NCBI RefSeq assembly: GCF_018691265.1
Contig: NW_024881316.1
Coordinates: 5,294,819 to 5,358,818 of the forward strand
Source of the DNA: Tyto alba
Taxonomy: Eukaryota > Chordata > Aves > Strigiformes > Tytonidae
DNA: 64,000 bases
Reading direction: 5' to 3'
Shown here piece by piece: positions 47,271-59,812 of this stretch. A program made the position numbers and the translations under genes. The notes beneath the pieces were generated by a model. The model did no database searches and was not told where the DNA came from. It worked only from the letters and a program-made list of their open reading frames with translations. Position 1 is the first letter of the stretch, and each line of letters starts with the position of its first letter.

Positions 47271-48861
47271 TGGGGCTGCCTGGGGTTGGTAAGGTGGATG
47301 CTCATGTTCCCTGGTATAAATTAGCAGGAGTGTATCCTACTGATTTATTTGTTTTTCCCAAACCAAGGGTGTTATAAAAGACATTCTCTGCGGCTCATGT
47401 TGACAAATAACTCGTGAGCTACCTGACAGTGTTAGTCCAGTTGTTGCCCATATGTCTAAATACCCTCCAAGAGACGTCAGTGTCGTTTAGCAAGAGAATT
47501 ACCTCAAATGAAAACCAGAAGGAAGATGTGGGTTGTTTTTTTTGTTTTTTTTTGTTTTTTTTTTAACTCTCCCTCAAACCCACCTTACACCTGATGGCAG
47601 TAACGCACAGGGAAGATTTTTGAAAATTCAGTATCACTTTCCCCCACAGCAGCGATCGCTTTACAAAATGACGAGGGGCGGGGAGCGGTGCTTCTGGTTT
47701 GTTTTTTTTTTTTTTCCCTTCACTTTTTTTTTTTTTTTTTAATCCATACCTTCACTAAATGACTTGCGTTCCTGTTTGTTTAACAACGGGTCGCTTCGGT
47801 AAACAAGACAATCAAAAGAACATTTGAGACTACGTGAATCCATTTTCTCTGCTGCTTGTAGACGCCTGGACACCCAGAGGAGTTGATGAATGCCTCTCCT
47901 TCCATCCTTCCTTTATTTACCCAAATGAACACAGGGAAAGCTTTTAACCGAAGGGAGATTTAAGGTGATAAGCAGCGAAGCTACGCTTCGAGCTGCAGCC
48001 CTCCGTGGAGCAAAAGGGATGGGGTGTTTCAGAGGCGCTTTTTTGTTGTTGTTATTGTTGACATTTTTCTTCTTTCGAAAACCGACACCGTTTCTTCTTC
48101 CTCGAAATATCCCGACGGTTGCCTTGCCAGTGCAATCTCATTTTAAACAACTATTGTAGCCGAATTCTCGCACCGACTGGTTTGGCAATTCTTTCAGGCT
48201 TTTGAGCGTCCCTTATGGTTTTAGGGAAGAGTCTGCAACCCTTCTTCTTCCCCCCACCCCCCACCCACGGCCCCCCGGCGCTCTCTTTCTGCTCTCTCTA
48301 CTCTTTTTAGGAGCCAGCAGTTTTAGGAGCCGTGTCTGGTTTGTTTGGGGGTTTTGTTTTTGTTATTTATTTATTTATTTTGAGGGGACTAGCGAGATTA
48401 GGAATAGTCCCGCTCCCTGGGAAAGAAAGAAACCCCCTCGCTCCACATCCACTTCGCGAACAGTTTTAAAGTGCCTCCGTCTCCTGCTGTAGGAGGATTG
48501 GGTTTTGGGGGTGGTTTGTTTTTTTTTTTTTTTTTACTCTTCTGTTTGTGGGATTATTTTTTTTTTTCCAGTGTATATCAAGAAGATACGTCAAAATCTT
48601 TCTCCGTCCTCCTCCCCACCGCCACTCTGTTCAAGCTGTCCCACAGAGCGTCAGCCCGGGGCTGAACCGTATCCCGTTCAAAAGGGGGGGGGGGACACAC
48701 GACGGACACGGACGGACAGGGGATGTGGCTGCACCTTATTTCTCCCCCAGCACGACCACTTGCTTGAGGGACACACACACACACACACTAAAATTGCCGA
48801 TCCTCACAACCCACAGTCTCGAGGGATCTCGGGCGCTCCACTCCGGTGCCCAGCGGGGATG

Positions 48862-48898
<37 letters not shown>

Positions 48899-48960
48899 AA
48901 AACAAACCCCCACAAAAAAACCCAAAACCCACTTAACACACTTCAAATAAACAAAAATTA
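47271..48960. other. Sequence between upstream island and SIM1 promoter island
   Basis: 47.32-47.53 kb is balanced, unique-looking sequence (for example TGTTGACAAATAACTCGTGAG) that could be regulatory. The rest is dominated by T-rich and pyrimidine-rich tracts (47538-47563, 47700-47740, 48363-48380 TTTA units, 48518-48535 T). It also has an (AC)9 run at 48771-48788 and an A33 tract at 48864-48896 followed by A/C-only sequence. No exon was recognised. Confidence 0.55.
48864..48960. repeat. A33 homopolymer with A/C-rich tail
   Basis: An uninterrupted run of 33 A (48864-48896) is followed by about 60 bases composed almost only of A and C. Similar pairs occur at 54741-54846, 55029-55125 and 58516-58590. 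Confidence 0.9.
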
Positions 48961-49300
48961 ACCCCAACAGAGAGGAGCGGGCAGGTACGCGGGTGGGGGG
49001 GGGTGTCCCCCCGCGATGCGCCCCCCCCGCCCCGCGGCGCCGGCAGGTCAGAGGGCGGACGCGGGGAGAGAGAGGGGAGGGGGGTGTGCCCGGGGCGCGG
49101 TGACGTCACCGTCCCCTCCACCAGTAGGAAGCCGGGCGCGGGGTGGCGGTGGCCAATGGGAAGCGAGGTGGGTCCGTGAGTGGCGTTAAGGGTGGGCTCG
49201 GCTGGTGGGCGGGGGAGGGGGGGGCGCGTCTGGGAGAGAAATGAAGTTGTGCTAAAAGGCTTTTAGCCATCAAGAAGTTATTAGGCATTTCTCAGCCGCA
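48961..49300 (+). promoter_or_regulatory. SIM1: Candidate SIM1 promoter (CRE plus CCAAT, CpG-rich)
   Basis: The palindromic cAMP-response element TGACGTCA lies at 49101-49108 and a CCAAT box (GGCCAATGGG) at 49151-49160, 45 bp apart in very CpG-rich sequence. This is a common arrangement in TATA-less promoters. The transcription start would be expected some 50-150 bp further on. The region is 1.7 kb upstream of the SIM1 start codon and points towards a strong splice donor at 49560/49561. No transcript evidence is available. Confidence 0.4.
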
Positions 49301-49560
49301 AATTAGGGATTCTTCATTAATACCAACCTCGCCCCCCCCCCCACCTCACCCCACCCTACCCCCCACCCCCCCCGTTCTGTGAGAGGGAGAGCCTGGGAGC
49401 CGATAAAGGGGATGGGGAGGCGGCAATGTCTGTCTGCCCATCGGTGTGAGGAGCAGTGACAGGCGCAAACTTTTCCCCGTGCCATTAATGAACCAATTAA
49501 AGAGTTGGGCTCCTCACCCCGGGAGAGCTCTCTGCAGGCTGCCGGGCTCAGGGACTCAAG
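49230..49560 (+). other. SIM1: Possible SIM1 5' non-coding exon ending in a strong donor
   Basis: GGGACTCAAG|GTAGGT at 49551-49566 is a near-consensus splice donor. Good acceptors downstream are TGTTGTCTTCACAG (ending 50335) and GACTCTGCTTTTCAG (ending 50620), either of which would join to the SIM1 leader. The segment also holds unusually AT-rich, unique-looking stretches inside the island (AAAAGGCTTTTAGCCATCAA at about 49255). The start coordinate is a guess from the promoter elements. Confidence 0.3.
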
Positions 49561-49897
49561 GTAGGTAAAAAAAAAAAAAAAGAAGATCACAACCCACCAG
49601 AAGCTGCCAGCCTCAGCGAGCAGCCGCAGTGATGCGCGGGGCCAGGCTGCGGGTCGCTTCCCCCCGGTGGAAAATAAGGAAAAAAAAAAATCGGTTGGAA
49701 AAATGTTAATTTTTTTTTTTTTTTTTTTTTTTTTGAGGAGGAGGGGGGTAGTGGTGTCGATTCCGGCTTGGGGCAGGGCTGGGCACAGCGTGCCTCCCTG
49801 GGGTAGAGACCCCCCTACACACCCCCACACCCCCACACACCTTCCCCAACCCCAGCCGGGGAATGAGAACAGCCGAGACGAGGGGAAAATTTAAAAG

Positions 49898-49934
<37 letters not shown>

Positions 49935-50335
49935 AGGGGCATAAATTCTCCGGGATTGGAAAGGTTTGCGGTGCGCGGCGAGGTCTGGCCGCCAGCGCGG
50001 GGGAGCGCGGAGGGGCCGGCGCAGCCCGTCCCGCACCGAAATCGGCCGGTAACTCCTCCGGGGGGGGGGCCGGTTTCTGCCCGGGGTTCGTTCCGGCCAT
50101 GCCGTGCACACCTGGGCTGGGGAGGGGGGGGAGAGAGCGGGGCAGGCTCTGCTACGGGCTCGCTAGATGCGAAAATATACTTTTTTTTTTTTTTTTTTTC
50201 TTCTCCTTTCTTTCCCCTCTGGTGGGAGAAAATACTGCACCCGCCGGAGGCTGGTTGTTGATTATTATTTCTCGCGGCTCCGCTGCGGCGTTGTGTACCG
50301 GCTCTCTCACCCCAGGACTGCTGTTGTCTTCACAG

Positions 50336-51070
<735 letters not shown>

Positions 51071-52879
51071 TAAAAAAAAAAAAAAAAAAAAAAAAAAGAA
51101 AGAGGTAAATGTCGTGGGGTGGAATGCTCGGAGGCAGGGTGCTCTCCACTGTCACTTTTCTCTGCCGTAAATACTTTCCCTTCAGCTCCTGTGACAGGTT
51201 TGGTTGGGGACTTACGGTGCTTTTGTCAACACTTGAAGGCACTGAGCTCTGCTGCGTGTCTAAAGCAAATACGGGTTTTCTTTTCCCCCAGTCTCCCAGT
51301 AAGATGTGCATCCCCCGCCAAGCACGTGCGCGGCGAAAGAGGGGACGATTCACCCCTATTTATAGCTATACTATGGGGGGAGTTAATATATGGGTAAATA
51401 TTTACATAAGTCTATGCAAAGTCCTAAAGCCTTAGTTCAAGTATCGAGCAAAGGTGCGGTTTACAGGTACAGCACCCGCGTACACGCGTGCTCACACACA
51501 CGCAGAGCCTAAATAAATAAGACCAGCACACCGGATCGCATCATGAATGTGATGCGTCTCGCTCTGAGGATCATTAGGGTGGTTTGAGGGCGTTAATCGA
51601 CCTCGGAAATTTTTAACAGGCGTTTTGTACTCAGATTTATTCAACCCCCCTGCCCGCCCAGCCTCCGGGTCTGGGCCTGACTCTCCTCCACGGTCGGGCA
51701 ACAGGAAACTTCACGTGGATTTCCCCGCAGCAGCCACAGTTCCGCCTGCCTAGCAAAAGCAGACCGAAGCGTCCTAAAGTATGTCTTGCTTTTGAGTAGA
51801 ATTAGGCTTAAAAGCGACCGTCTTGGGGCTTCTAGATCGGCTGCCAAGAAAAACAAACAGCACAGAAAGTTAAGAGGGTCGGAATAAAGTTCTCCTGTGT
51901 TCTCACTCTATTGCTTTTATAAGATGTAGGGGGAAAAAAAAATTAAAAAAAAAAAATCACGAATCTTTTTTTAAAGCCAACTGGATTTGAGAAATAGTCT
52001 GCACAAAAGAAAAAGCATTAAGAGGTGCTTTTTTTCCCGACCTAATAACAAAATTCACTGCATCTTTTGTTGAAAAGTGTGTGTGCATAAAAAAGCAACG
52101 TAATACAGATATCTCCCTGTGGTTTTCTGTAGCTGTACCTCTAGTCGGTCGGTCTGTCTGTCTACTATGTTTTACAAATCAAGAATGAGTATACGGCCTG
52201 GTTTGGGTTTGATTTGGGTGGTGGATTTTTTTTTTTTTTTTTTTTTTAAGCCTGATTAAGTCTGTGAAGTACCGGTCCTAATTCTATTTTTTAAAAGTAA
52301 AGATGCGATCGGGCAGTCATTTGGACCGGGGGGGCATATGAACGTCGGCACGAACACGGTTATGTATGAATGCTTATACCTAAAGTCCACAGCAGTGATT
52401 TCTAATCCAGTGCATCTTTGCAGTAGTTTGTTTAGACAATGTGCCGTATCTCCGAGTCCCTAGGGACCAAAGAAGGGATAAATGAAAGCTATAACACCCT
52501 AAACTTTAAAATAATAATAATAATTCAAGTCTTCATCAAGCCACTTTCTTCTTCTATGGGATCTGTCTCCTCGAAGATCATTATTCGGGGCAGTCCTCCC
52601 TTTCAAAGGAAACCGAGTTGTCCTTTATACTGTCAGCGCGTACTTTATAAAAATAAAGCTATAGCAAACTCCGATGCCCGTGATGTTCCTAAAAGGATTA
52701 TTAGCAATGATTTGTCAACTCCTGCGGTCTCAGTGGGCTACCTTTCTGCGTGATCCCGAGCAGGTCTCGTCAATTACTGGTGCCTATGTAGCGGGTTGTT
52801 TGATCAGAAGAAGCATATGGTGTTGCTTGTAGGCTGTGAGTAACCACGGGACGGGAAGAATAGCTGATCCCCGTCCCTC

Positions 52880-53700
52880 GGTGGCAGCGCAGGATGTTTG
52901 AATGCCCTGGGGAACCGCGCGGGGAAGCGCGCCGGGGCCGGGGCCCCGCCGCCCGTGGCAGATGCTGCGCGGAGCGCCGAGCCCGTGGGGGCGGCTGAGC
53001 CTCCGCGGCCTCATTAAAGGCAAACTGGAAATTAAAAAGAGAGGCAAGCGAGCAGGCACGTCAAGGGCTCGCCCCCTCCGAGGCGCGCTGCCGCGGGAGG
53101 CCCGGCGCCGAGACGGCGGCAGGTCCACGCGGGACCGTCGCGCCCCCCCCCCCCCCCCCCCCACTTCCCTCGGAGCCGCGCACCCCCGCGCAAGGCAGCG
53201 GGGCGGGGGGGTGTTTGGGGAGGGTGGGAGGGGGGGCACGGAGGCTTGGGCACAAAGGCCTCAAAGAGCGGGCCGCGGCGTGGCGTGGCGCGGCGCGGCA
53301 CCGGGCGGTTTCTCGGCGGCCCCACGCGGGTTCTCTCTCTCTTTCTCCCACGTACTTCCGAGGAGGCGGGTGCGGGGTGAGCGGGGAGCGCGGCCAGGCC
53401 CGGCACCGAAGCGGCGGGTTATCCCTGCGCTCGCCGGCGCCGCGAGTAACCACGAGTGACTCGCCCACGAGCGGCCTCCCGGCGCTGCGCCCGTGTTTGG
53501 CCGTGCGGGAACCGAGCCCGGCGCCGGGTGATTTTCCCCGGGAGCCCGGGGGGCGGCAGGGGCTCCCGGTGGGGGTGCACCGGCACTTTCGGCTCCTCCG
53601 GCTGCAGCGAGAGGGTGCGGGGCGAGGGGGGGGGGGGGGGGGCGGGGGGGTTTGGCGAGGAAGAGGGGGGAGATCCTCGTCTCTCCCTGTGACCCCAGCC
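52880..53700. promoter_or_regulatory. CpG island in SIM1 intron 1
   Basis: CpG-dense sequence about 2 kb downstream of exon 1, including GGCGTGGCGCGGCGCGGCAC-type repeats (53276-53300) and a C20 homopolymer. Long open frames on both strands, including 53419-54294 minus (291 codons), are Pro/Arg/Gly/Ser-rich and lack any domain. It may be an internal promoter or part of a Polycomb domain. Confidence 0.55.
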
Positions 53701-54740
53701 CGAAAAAGGAGTCATCGTTTCGCTGAGGAGGGAGGACAGGTAGCAACCAGGGAAATGACGCACCCAAAGGAAAAACCTTTCTGAGAGAAGGAGGCAGGGG
53801 AGGGATGGTGGATGAGTTTCATCGGGGGGGGGGGGGGGGTGTCCGTTTGCTCGTTTATCCCTGGGGAGGAAAGCGATACGAGCATCGGGACAGACCCGAG
53901 GAGTTGGCCAAAGGGCTGGAGGTGGGTAGCAGGAGGCTCGGGAGCGCGGCAAAGCGTCATGTCCTGCGTTGCAAGAGATCTTGGAGGAGTCAGGACAGAG
54001 AAGCGTTGCCTCCTCCGTGAAAGCGAGCTGCGCCCCCAGCGCAACCCGCACCCCACTCTCCCCGGCACAAGAGCGAATTTCCATCTGCCCGAGGAGCGCT
54101 TGCAGAGGGGCTGGTTGTAAATAGTCACGTACAGAGAGATCCAGGCTCCCCCACCGCCGCGCACACGCGGGGCCGGGGACAGGCGGGAACAATCGGTGCG
54201 CGTTTGTCTGCGTGTTTTTGCGTCTGAAAGGTTCCGAGAGGAGGTGGGTAGACTTCGGTCTCAGCCTGGAAACAAGAGGGTTTTCTGGGAGCAAAATGCC
54301 AGAAGAGTCACACGCAGAATAATCACGTACCGTTTCCGTCTCACCCCCAGAAATCTAAACGCGAATCGGTGGCACCGAATAAACTTGATAAACCGAGCAG
54401 AGATTTTCCAGCGAGCTCCCTCTCGTAATGGCTGTATAATTCTCACAAATTATGAAAACGCCTAGGTTGTTCTCTCTAGCCCTGATTTCACTTTACTGGG
54501 TCTCCAGCAGGTTAAAACTGTCAAGGGCAAAAAGTGTTCAGCGGCTTAGGTAGCTTGCATCATTTCAGTGCTAAAATTTTTCTGCCTCAGGAGCAGAAAG
54601 CCTATAAGACATATAGTAGTTTTCGGTGATTGGACAGCTTTTGGAAAGGCTGAAGACCTACTAAATAGCTGAGGACAGTGAGGAAGATTTTTTTAAGCGC
54701 AGAACTTCCTAATAAACTCACTCGTGAGTTAACGTTCATT

Positions 54741-55125
54741 AAAAAAAAAAAAAAAAAAAATAATAAAAAACCAACACAACAAATAAACAAGCAAAAAAAA
54801 ACCAACAACCCAAAAACAGACAAAATAAAAACCCACACCAAACCATAGAATTGAAATTTAGCATGAAACAGTTAATGAGAAGTAATGTAGCCTCAAAAAA
54901 TATGTGGAAAAATCTCCGGCATGTCGAAGGACTAAAAGAGTTTTCCATCAAAAAAGATCTGCTAGCTATGACTAGTGGGGTAATTCTTCATTGATCCTCA
55001 CCAGTATCCAAAAGTGAACGGAGAAAAGAAAAAAAAAAAAAAAAAAAAAAAAAAAAACAAACCCAAAACAAAACCAAACCACAAAAAACAGAACAACCAA
55101 CCAACAACAACAGAAAAGCAATAAG
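54741..55125. repeat. Two A-homopolymer / A-C-rich low-complexity tracts
   Basis: A20 at 54741-54760 and A29 at 55029-55057 are each followed by 60-90 bases made almost entirely of A and C. The 180 bp between them is ordinary AT-rich sequence. No terminal features of a retrotransposon were seen next to either. Confidence 0.85.
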
Positions 55126-56499
55126 TAGATTTTTGTTTGTTTTTGTTTGGGTTTTTTGTTTTTCTTTCTTAGTTAGGAATATTTTAAGGGTCCCATTCTC
55201 CTTATTCGAACAGAGAGGGAAAAGGAAGGTTTGCCGTCTCTGACCTAGTGGGGATGGATCGTTTCGGTGCGGAGAGGCGTTTGATTTTCGAGACAAAAGC
55301 AGAGGCTCCGTTTACATAAACTTTCGCCGAATCAGGATGGTTAACATTTCAATATTGAAACCCTTAACCTTGTTTTATTTTAAAGGGGGAAGAGATCAGC
55401 AGAAAGAAAAAAAAAATCCGTTTCCCACGTGGATAGGTGATTTAATGCTGTTTTTCTTACTGCTAAGGGAAATGATTGAGCATTAGGTTTCAGTGTTTAT
55501 TTTCTTACAGAAGTTTTTCTCATTTAAGCTGCAGTTTACTCTCCACGCTGCCTCTCTGTTTAATTCCAGTTTTGATGTGAACTTAAAATACGAAGTGCAG
55601 AACTGAACTACTAGCATGATCGTTGAAAAAAAAAAAAAAAAAAAAAAAAGCAGCTTTATGTGTTGGAAATAATGCTAAGTGAGATGAGTGGATAAAATCG
55701 TATTTTCTTTAGAAACACTCTCTCACTTCTTAGAAACATACGACCGTTTTAATGTTGGAGGATATTTTTCAACTTGCGTATAAATAGTGTGTGTTCTCAA
55801 GTGCGTTGGTGCAAAACCTTCTCTCCTTAAATTCTTCGAAATAAGGGCTATTTGAATCTGCATCTTCTGTAGAGGCGAAAAAGTAGTTGGCCCTCGGAAA
55901 TGTTCCTGTTTTTTGTTTTTTGTTTTTTTTTTTTCCCCTCCCTCTCTCCCGTTTGGGCATGGTTCCGTTTGTTTGCATTTCAGAGCGCAATTCCATTACC
56001 CTGTGTGTGCCAAAATGTTGGTATTTCTTTCTAGAGTGATGCAGTCTCGGCATTATTTCCATTACCGTTTTCTTAATAGCGTTGTTTCTTTAGTCAACAG
56101 GACTTTTCCTCCCTCTTATTACTATTTTTATAAAGAAAGAGGGATGCTAACTTATATCTGCTTCAGTTGAACACATGTGATTTACCGAGATAATAAATCT
56201 TTACAAAACCTTGCTAATGGCCTCCGCAGGCAGTTGGAAATGAGCAGCATTTTTTTTTTTTTTTTTTTTTTAACATAGCTTATTCCATTTCACCTGAACC
56301 CTCCGACGGCGACCCACTCCTTGACAGGAGCCTCATTTGGCCGAGATTTTGAGTTATCATTAACCACTGCCTGTTAAATTGACTGAGAAATCAGCCCTGC
56401 CGGGGCGTTAGGAGATGGCAAAACGGAGGGCGGGCGGCAGACTGTTTAATTAAATGGTTAATCGAATCAAGCTAATTTCTCGATACGACATCCAGTTGC

Positions 56500-57500
56500 C
56501 TTTTCCCTTGCCGGTGGTTAGAACGGACGGCTCCTGTCCCCGCGGCTCCCGGCGCTGTTATTTGCCGTTTTCGCTGGGCAGCGGGGGAAAACCACCGCTT
56601 TGGAGATGGGGACCGAGCCGTCCTGCCTCCCCCTCCCCGACCAACCCCCCGTGCCCCGCTTCTCCCCAGAGCGGCTGCAGGGAGGGATGCGAGGCACCGG
56701 GGAGCGACGGGGAGGTCGGAGAGCCGCCGCTTTACCCGGCTGCACCGGGGGGTTGGAGTGTCCGTGTCCGTGTCCTCGCTCGTGTCCGTGCCCGCCGTAA
56801 AAACTTGGCCGAGCGGCTTCGCCCGGCAGGTTGCACGAAGCCGGTTTGGGAGAGGGGGCCCGGGTCGCCCCTCCTCGGCCTGCCCAGCGCCGCGGGAGGG
56901 TTTGGGGGGGGGGGGGGGGGTGTGCTGCTGCCGGGGCCCGGGCCGCCTCGGTGCCGCCGGGGAAGGGGGGAACCCCGGGGCGGAGGCGGCGGGGGGGGTC
57001 CCGCACCCCTCGGCCTCCGCGGGGTCAGCATCCCCCCCCTCAGCGGCGCGGGCCGCGGGCGGGGCGAGCCGCCTCCCCTCCAGGTTTAAGAAGCGGGAGG
57101 AACGGCTGGTAAAAAAGGGCAAAAGAAACGCAGCGGAACAAAAGCGAGCGGGGACGGGCCCCGGAGAGCGGCGGCGGAGGGGAGAGCCCGGCAGCGGGGC
57201 GGCGGGGGCCGCTGCCCGGGGAGGGAGTTTTAAGAAGCGCCTGGAAGCGAAACGCGCGGTGGAGCTCCTCGGGCCCGGTTTAAGCAAAGAGTCCCTTGAC
57301 TTTAAGCAAGAGTCCGGGCGAGCCCCCGGCGCCTCTCCCTCTTCTCACGGTCAGCAACCGGAGAAAAAACCCTCTCTCTGCCTACGGGGCCGTCTCTGAG
57401 CGAGCATCTACCCGGCGTCCACGGTTTCCGTGGGCTTCGCATCCCTACCCTTGCCCGTGGGCCTCTCCGCATGGTGAGGCGCGGTGCGGCCAGGCAGGGC
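56500..57500. promoter_or_regulatory. CpG island in SIM1 intron 1
   Basis: The most GC-rich stretch of the intron. It has a GTGTCC hexamer patch (56757-56793), a G17 run (56904-56920) and several G-runs. Open frames on both strands (56454-57089 plus, 56472-57287 minus) extend over 200 codons but show only compositional bias. A flank at 56320-56480 is rich in ATTAA-type cores. Confidence 0.55.
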
Positions 57501-57592
57501 GCGGGGGCAAGTCCCCGGGGGGGGGTGGGGGTCCCTCGGGGCTCACAAACACCTCGCACCCCCCCCCGGAGGTAGCCGCCCCTCAAAGCCTG

Positions 57593-57629
57593 CCCCCCCC
57601 CCCCCCCCCCCCAAAAAAAAAAAAAAAAA
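57593..57629. repeat. C20A17 compound homopolymer
   Basis: Twenty C followed directly by seventeen A, with no interruption. It is a likely site of length polymorphism or consensus error. Confidence 0.95.
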
Positions 57630-58689
57630 GAAGCGAATCTGGAGCTCAGGCTGGGCTCTCCACTAAGGGATTTTTAAACGGGGACGTCAAATCGCCCGCT
57701 CTGCCGTTGTTTTCGCGACCGTGAATCCGGATTGCGCTGGGATTTCATGACGGGTAGTCCGTTGGGGAAATCGTAGTACACCTCTTTTAAAAGCCGGCAA
57801 ATCAACACAAAGTAGATAAGGGCTTGCATCTTCTGGCCACCCCACCCCCACCGTCCACCCCCCGCCCCCCCTTTGCTATTGCCAGACAAAGGAGGGGGTC
57901 GAGGTGGGTTCTGCGCTGCAGATGCTCACGGAGGGACAAGTAACCCGGAGATCAACCAGGGCCAAGGAGCTGCCCAGGCCTCCTGGAGTCTCATTTCCCT
58001 GCGCCTGCCTTCCTCCGTCTTTGCCTAGATCGAATTAGAAATGATGGAGGAATCTCTTCCCCCTTCCGTGGGACAGAGGAGCGTCTTGCGACAATATCGC
58101 CACTGGGTAGGGACGATATCCACCCAACCCCTCCATTGGCTGCCGGCATCAAGGCTTGCATCAATCAAAAGATGAGGGGAAGGACAGGGCCACCGCAGCC
58201 CAGCGCTGGCTGTGGGCCTGGCGTGGGGGGCACAGGCTGCCGTGGGGACCGGCTTGCCGAGTGCCGGGGGGGTGGGCACGGCCGGGGAGAAGGCATTTCC
58301 CATGGACTCGCCGGTGTAGCTACCCCACGAAACCGTTGGAGACGCTTTTTGATGTGGAAAGCGCAGTGGTTTTCCATTGGGAAGTGCTGGGCCAACCGAT
58401 GAGTCGGAACGCTCCTCGCTCCTCGCAGGATCCGCACAGTCTCGACGCACGCTGATAGATGACGAGGCAGCGGACACTTTCTTGTGGCCCAAATTGTTTA
58501 TCTTCCCTGGGAAACAAAAAAAAAAAAAAAAAAAAAAAAAAACAAAAAAAAACAACCACACAAACAAACAAATAATAATAAAAAAAAAATCCTCGCGTGT
58601 AGGAGATTGTTAGATAGGAGCCTATAATCTATATTTTGTCAAGAGTATCAAATCCATTCCGAAAGAAAAGCTCGATGCGTTTATTTTTG

Positions 58690-59020
58690 CTGCTTGAATA
58701 ACACAGCTGGATGATGCCTTGAGCTTATGCTAGACGGTTGCTCATCATTCATTCGCCAAGAACTGGCCTAAATGGTGCCTGTGGGATTAGGTCAATTTTA
58801 GTGGATCTACTTCGCCTCATTTGGTTACTAATTGGTTTCTTGTTTTATAAATCGAAATCTCATTTTCAGGAAATTACAAAACCCATGCAGCCAGTCCATT
58901 GAGGTAATCCGTGGGTCGGGGGTATTTAAATGGAAATGGTTCTACAAGGCATCAAGTATTAAGCAACAGTAAAACTTCGCCTCTGTTTCCAGATGAAATG
59001 TGAGCTCGCTCGCTCCTTAG
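58690..59020. promoter_or_regulatory. Candidate conserved non-coding element in SIM1 intron 1
   Basis: Balanced, non-repetitive sequence is flanked by low-complexity DNA. It contains an E-box CAGCTG (58706), a TAATTGG homeodomain core near 58830, a GGTAATCCG bicoid/OTX-type core near 58903 and TATTTAAATGG. The character is that of vertebrate developmental enhancers. Conservation has not been tested. Confidence 0.3.
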
Positions 59021-59800
59021 ATCCATAATAGATACATCCCTTCTAAGGCTACTTATGTAAATATGGTAAACCAGACCTTGGTGGGGGAGGGGGCGCAGGG
59101 AAGAAAACAAATTTTATCTGCTAAGGTTAATGTGGCATATCTTGGAAATCTTCCAAAATAGATTATGTTTTGCTTTGTCTTCGGCCACTTTAGCTGGGAA
59201 AATCCTTTGCCTAAAAACGATTTAGTTATCCTTCCCCTCACAAAGCTGCTTGTTTCTATTCCAAACCTATTATGCTGTTGGCTCTCCAAATTACAAGAGA
59301 ATCTTTAGATCTTGTTTCCAAGCGTAATCCTGAAGCAAAAGGGAGAGCTGATTTCCTTGTTTTGTTTTAAATAGACAATCAAAGGATTTGCAGAATTTGC
59401 TGCGGTAGGTCAAGTGCAAGAAATCACAGTTTGCCCCCTCGATAAAAGGAAATTGGAAGTTAAAGAGAATATATGGAGGGGCGGGAGGGAGGGGGAAATA
59501 AAAAGGAATATTAATGGAGAGGTTTTCTCGTATAATCTTTAAAAAACAGTATTTAAGGGGTACCGGGAAAGCCCCGTCGATTTGGAAGAGGCTGGGCTTG
59601 GCAATGAATAGAAATAGTCTCCAACTTGAAAGTGCTGAAACATCTGGGAAGTACAAAGAATGGTCTCATGTGATAGGATTTCAAAAAGCCGGTTCAGGTA
59701 GACAAGCGAAAACGTTTAATTATAAACCACCACCAGACACAGCCCAGCAACGCGGGGTTTCCACCTGAAACACAGCGAGGAGTTCAGCGCCCCGTGAAGA
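59021..59800. other. SIM1: SIM1 intron 1, AT-rich unique sequence
   Basis: Continues the balanced sequence with no low complexity until a G20 run at 59813. Open frames at 59291-59656 (minus, 121 codons) and 59514-59768 (plus) have no recognisable domain. Parts could belong to the same non-coding element. Confidence 0.45.
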
Positions 59801-59812
59801 GCCGCCTTCCCC

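Noticed and set aside
53419..54294. 291-codon minus-strand open frame in SIM1 intron 1
   Set aside because: Pro/Arg/Ser-rich product with no domain, in a CpG island where stop codons are rare; overlapping frames of similar length exist on both strands.
56472..57287. 271-codon minus-strand and 211-codon plus-strand open frames
   Set aside because: Same GC-driven effect; low-complexity Pro/Gly/Arg composition, crossing homopolymer G runs.
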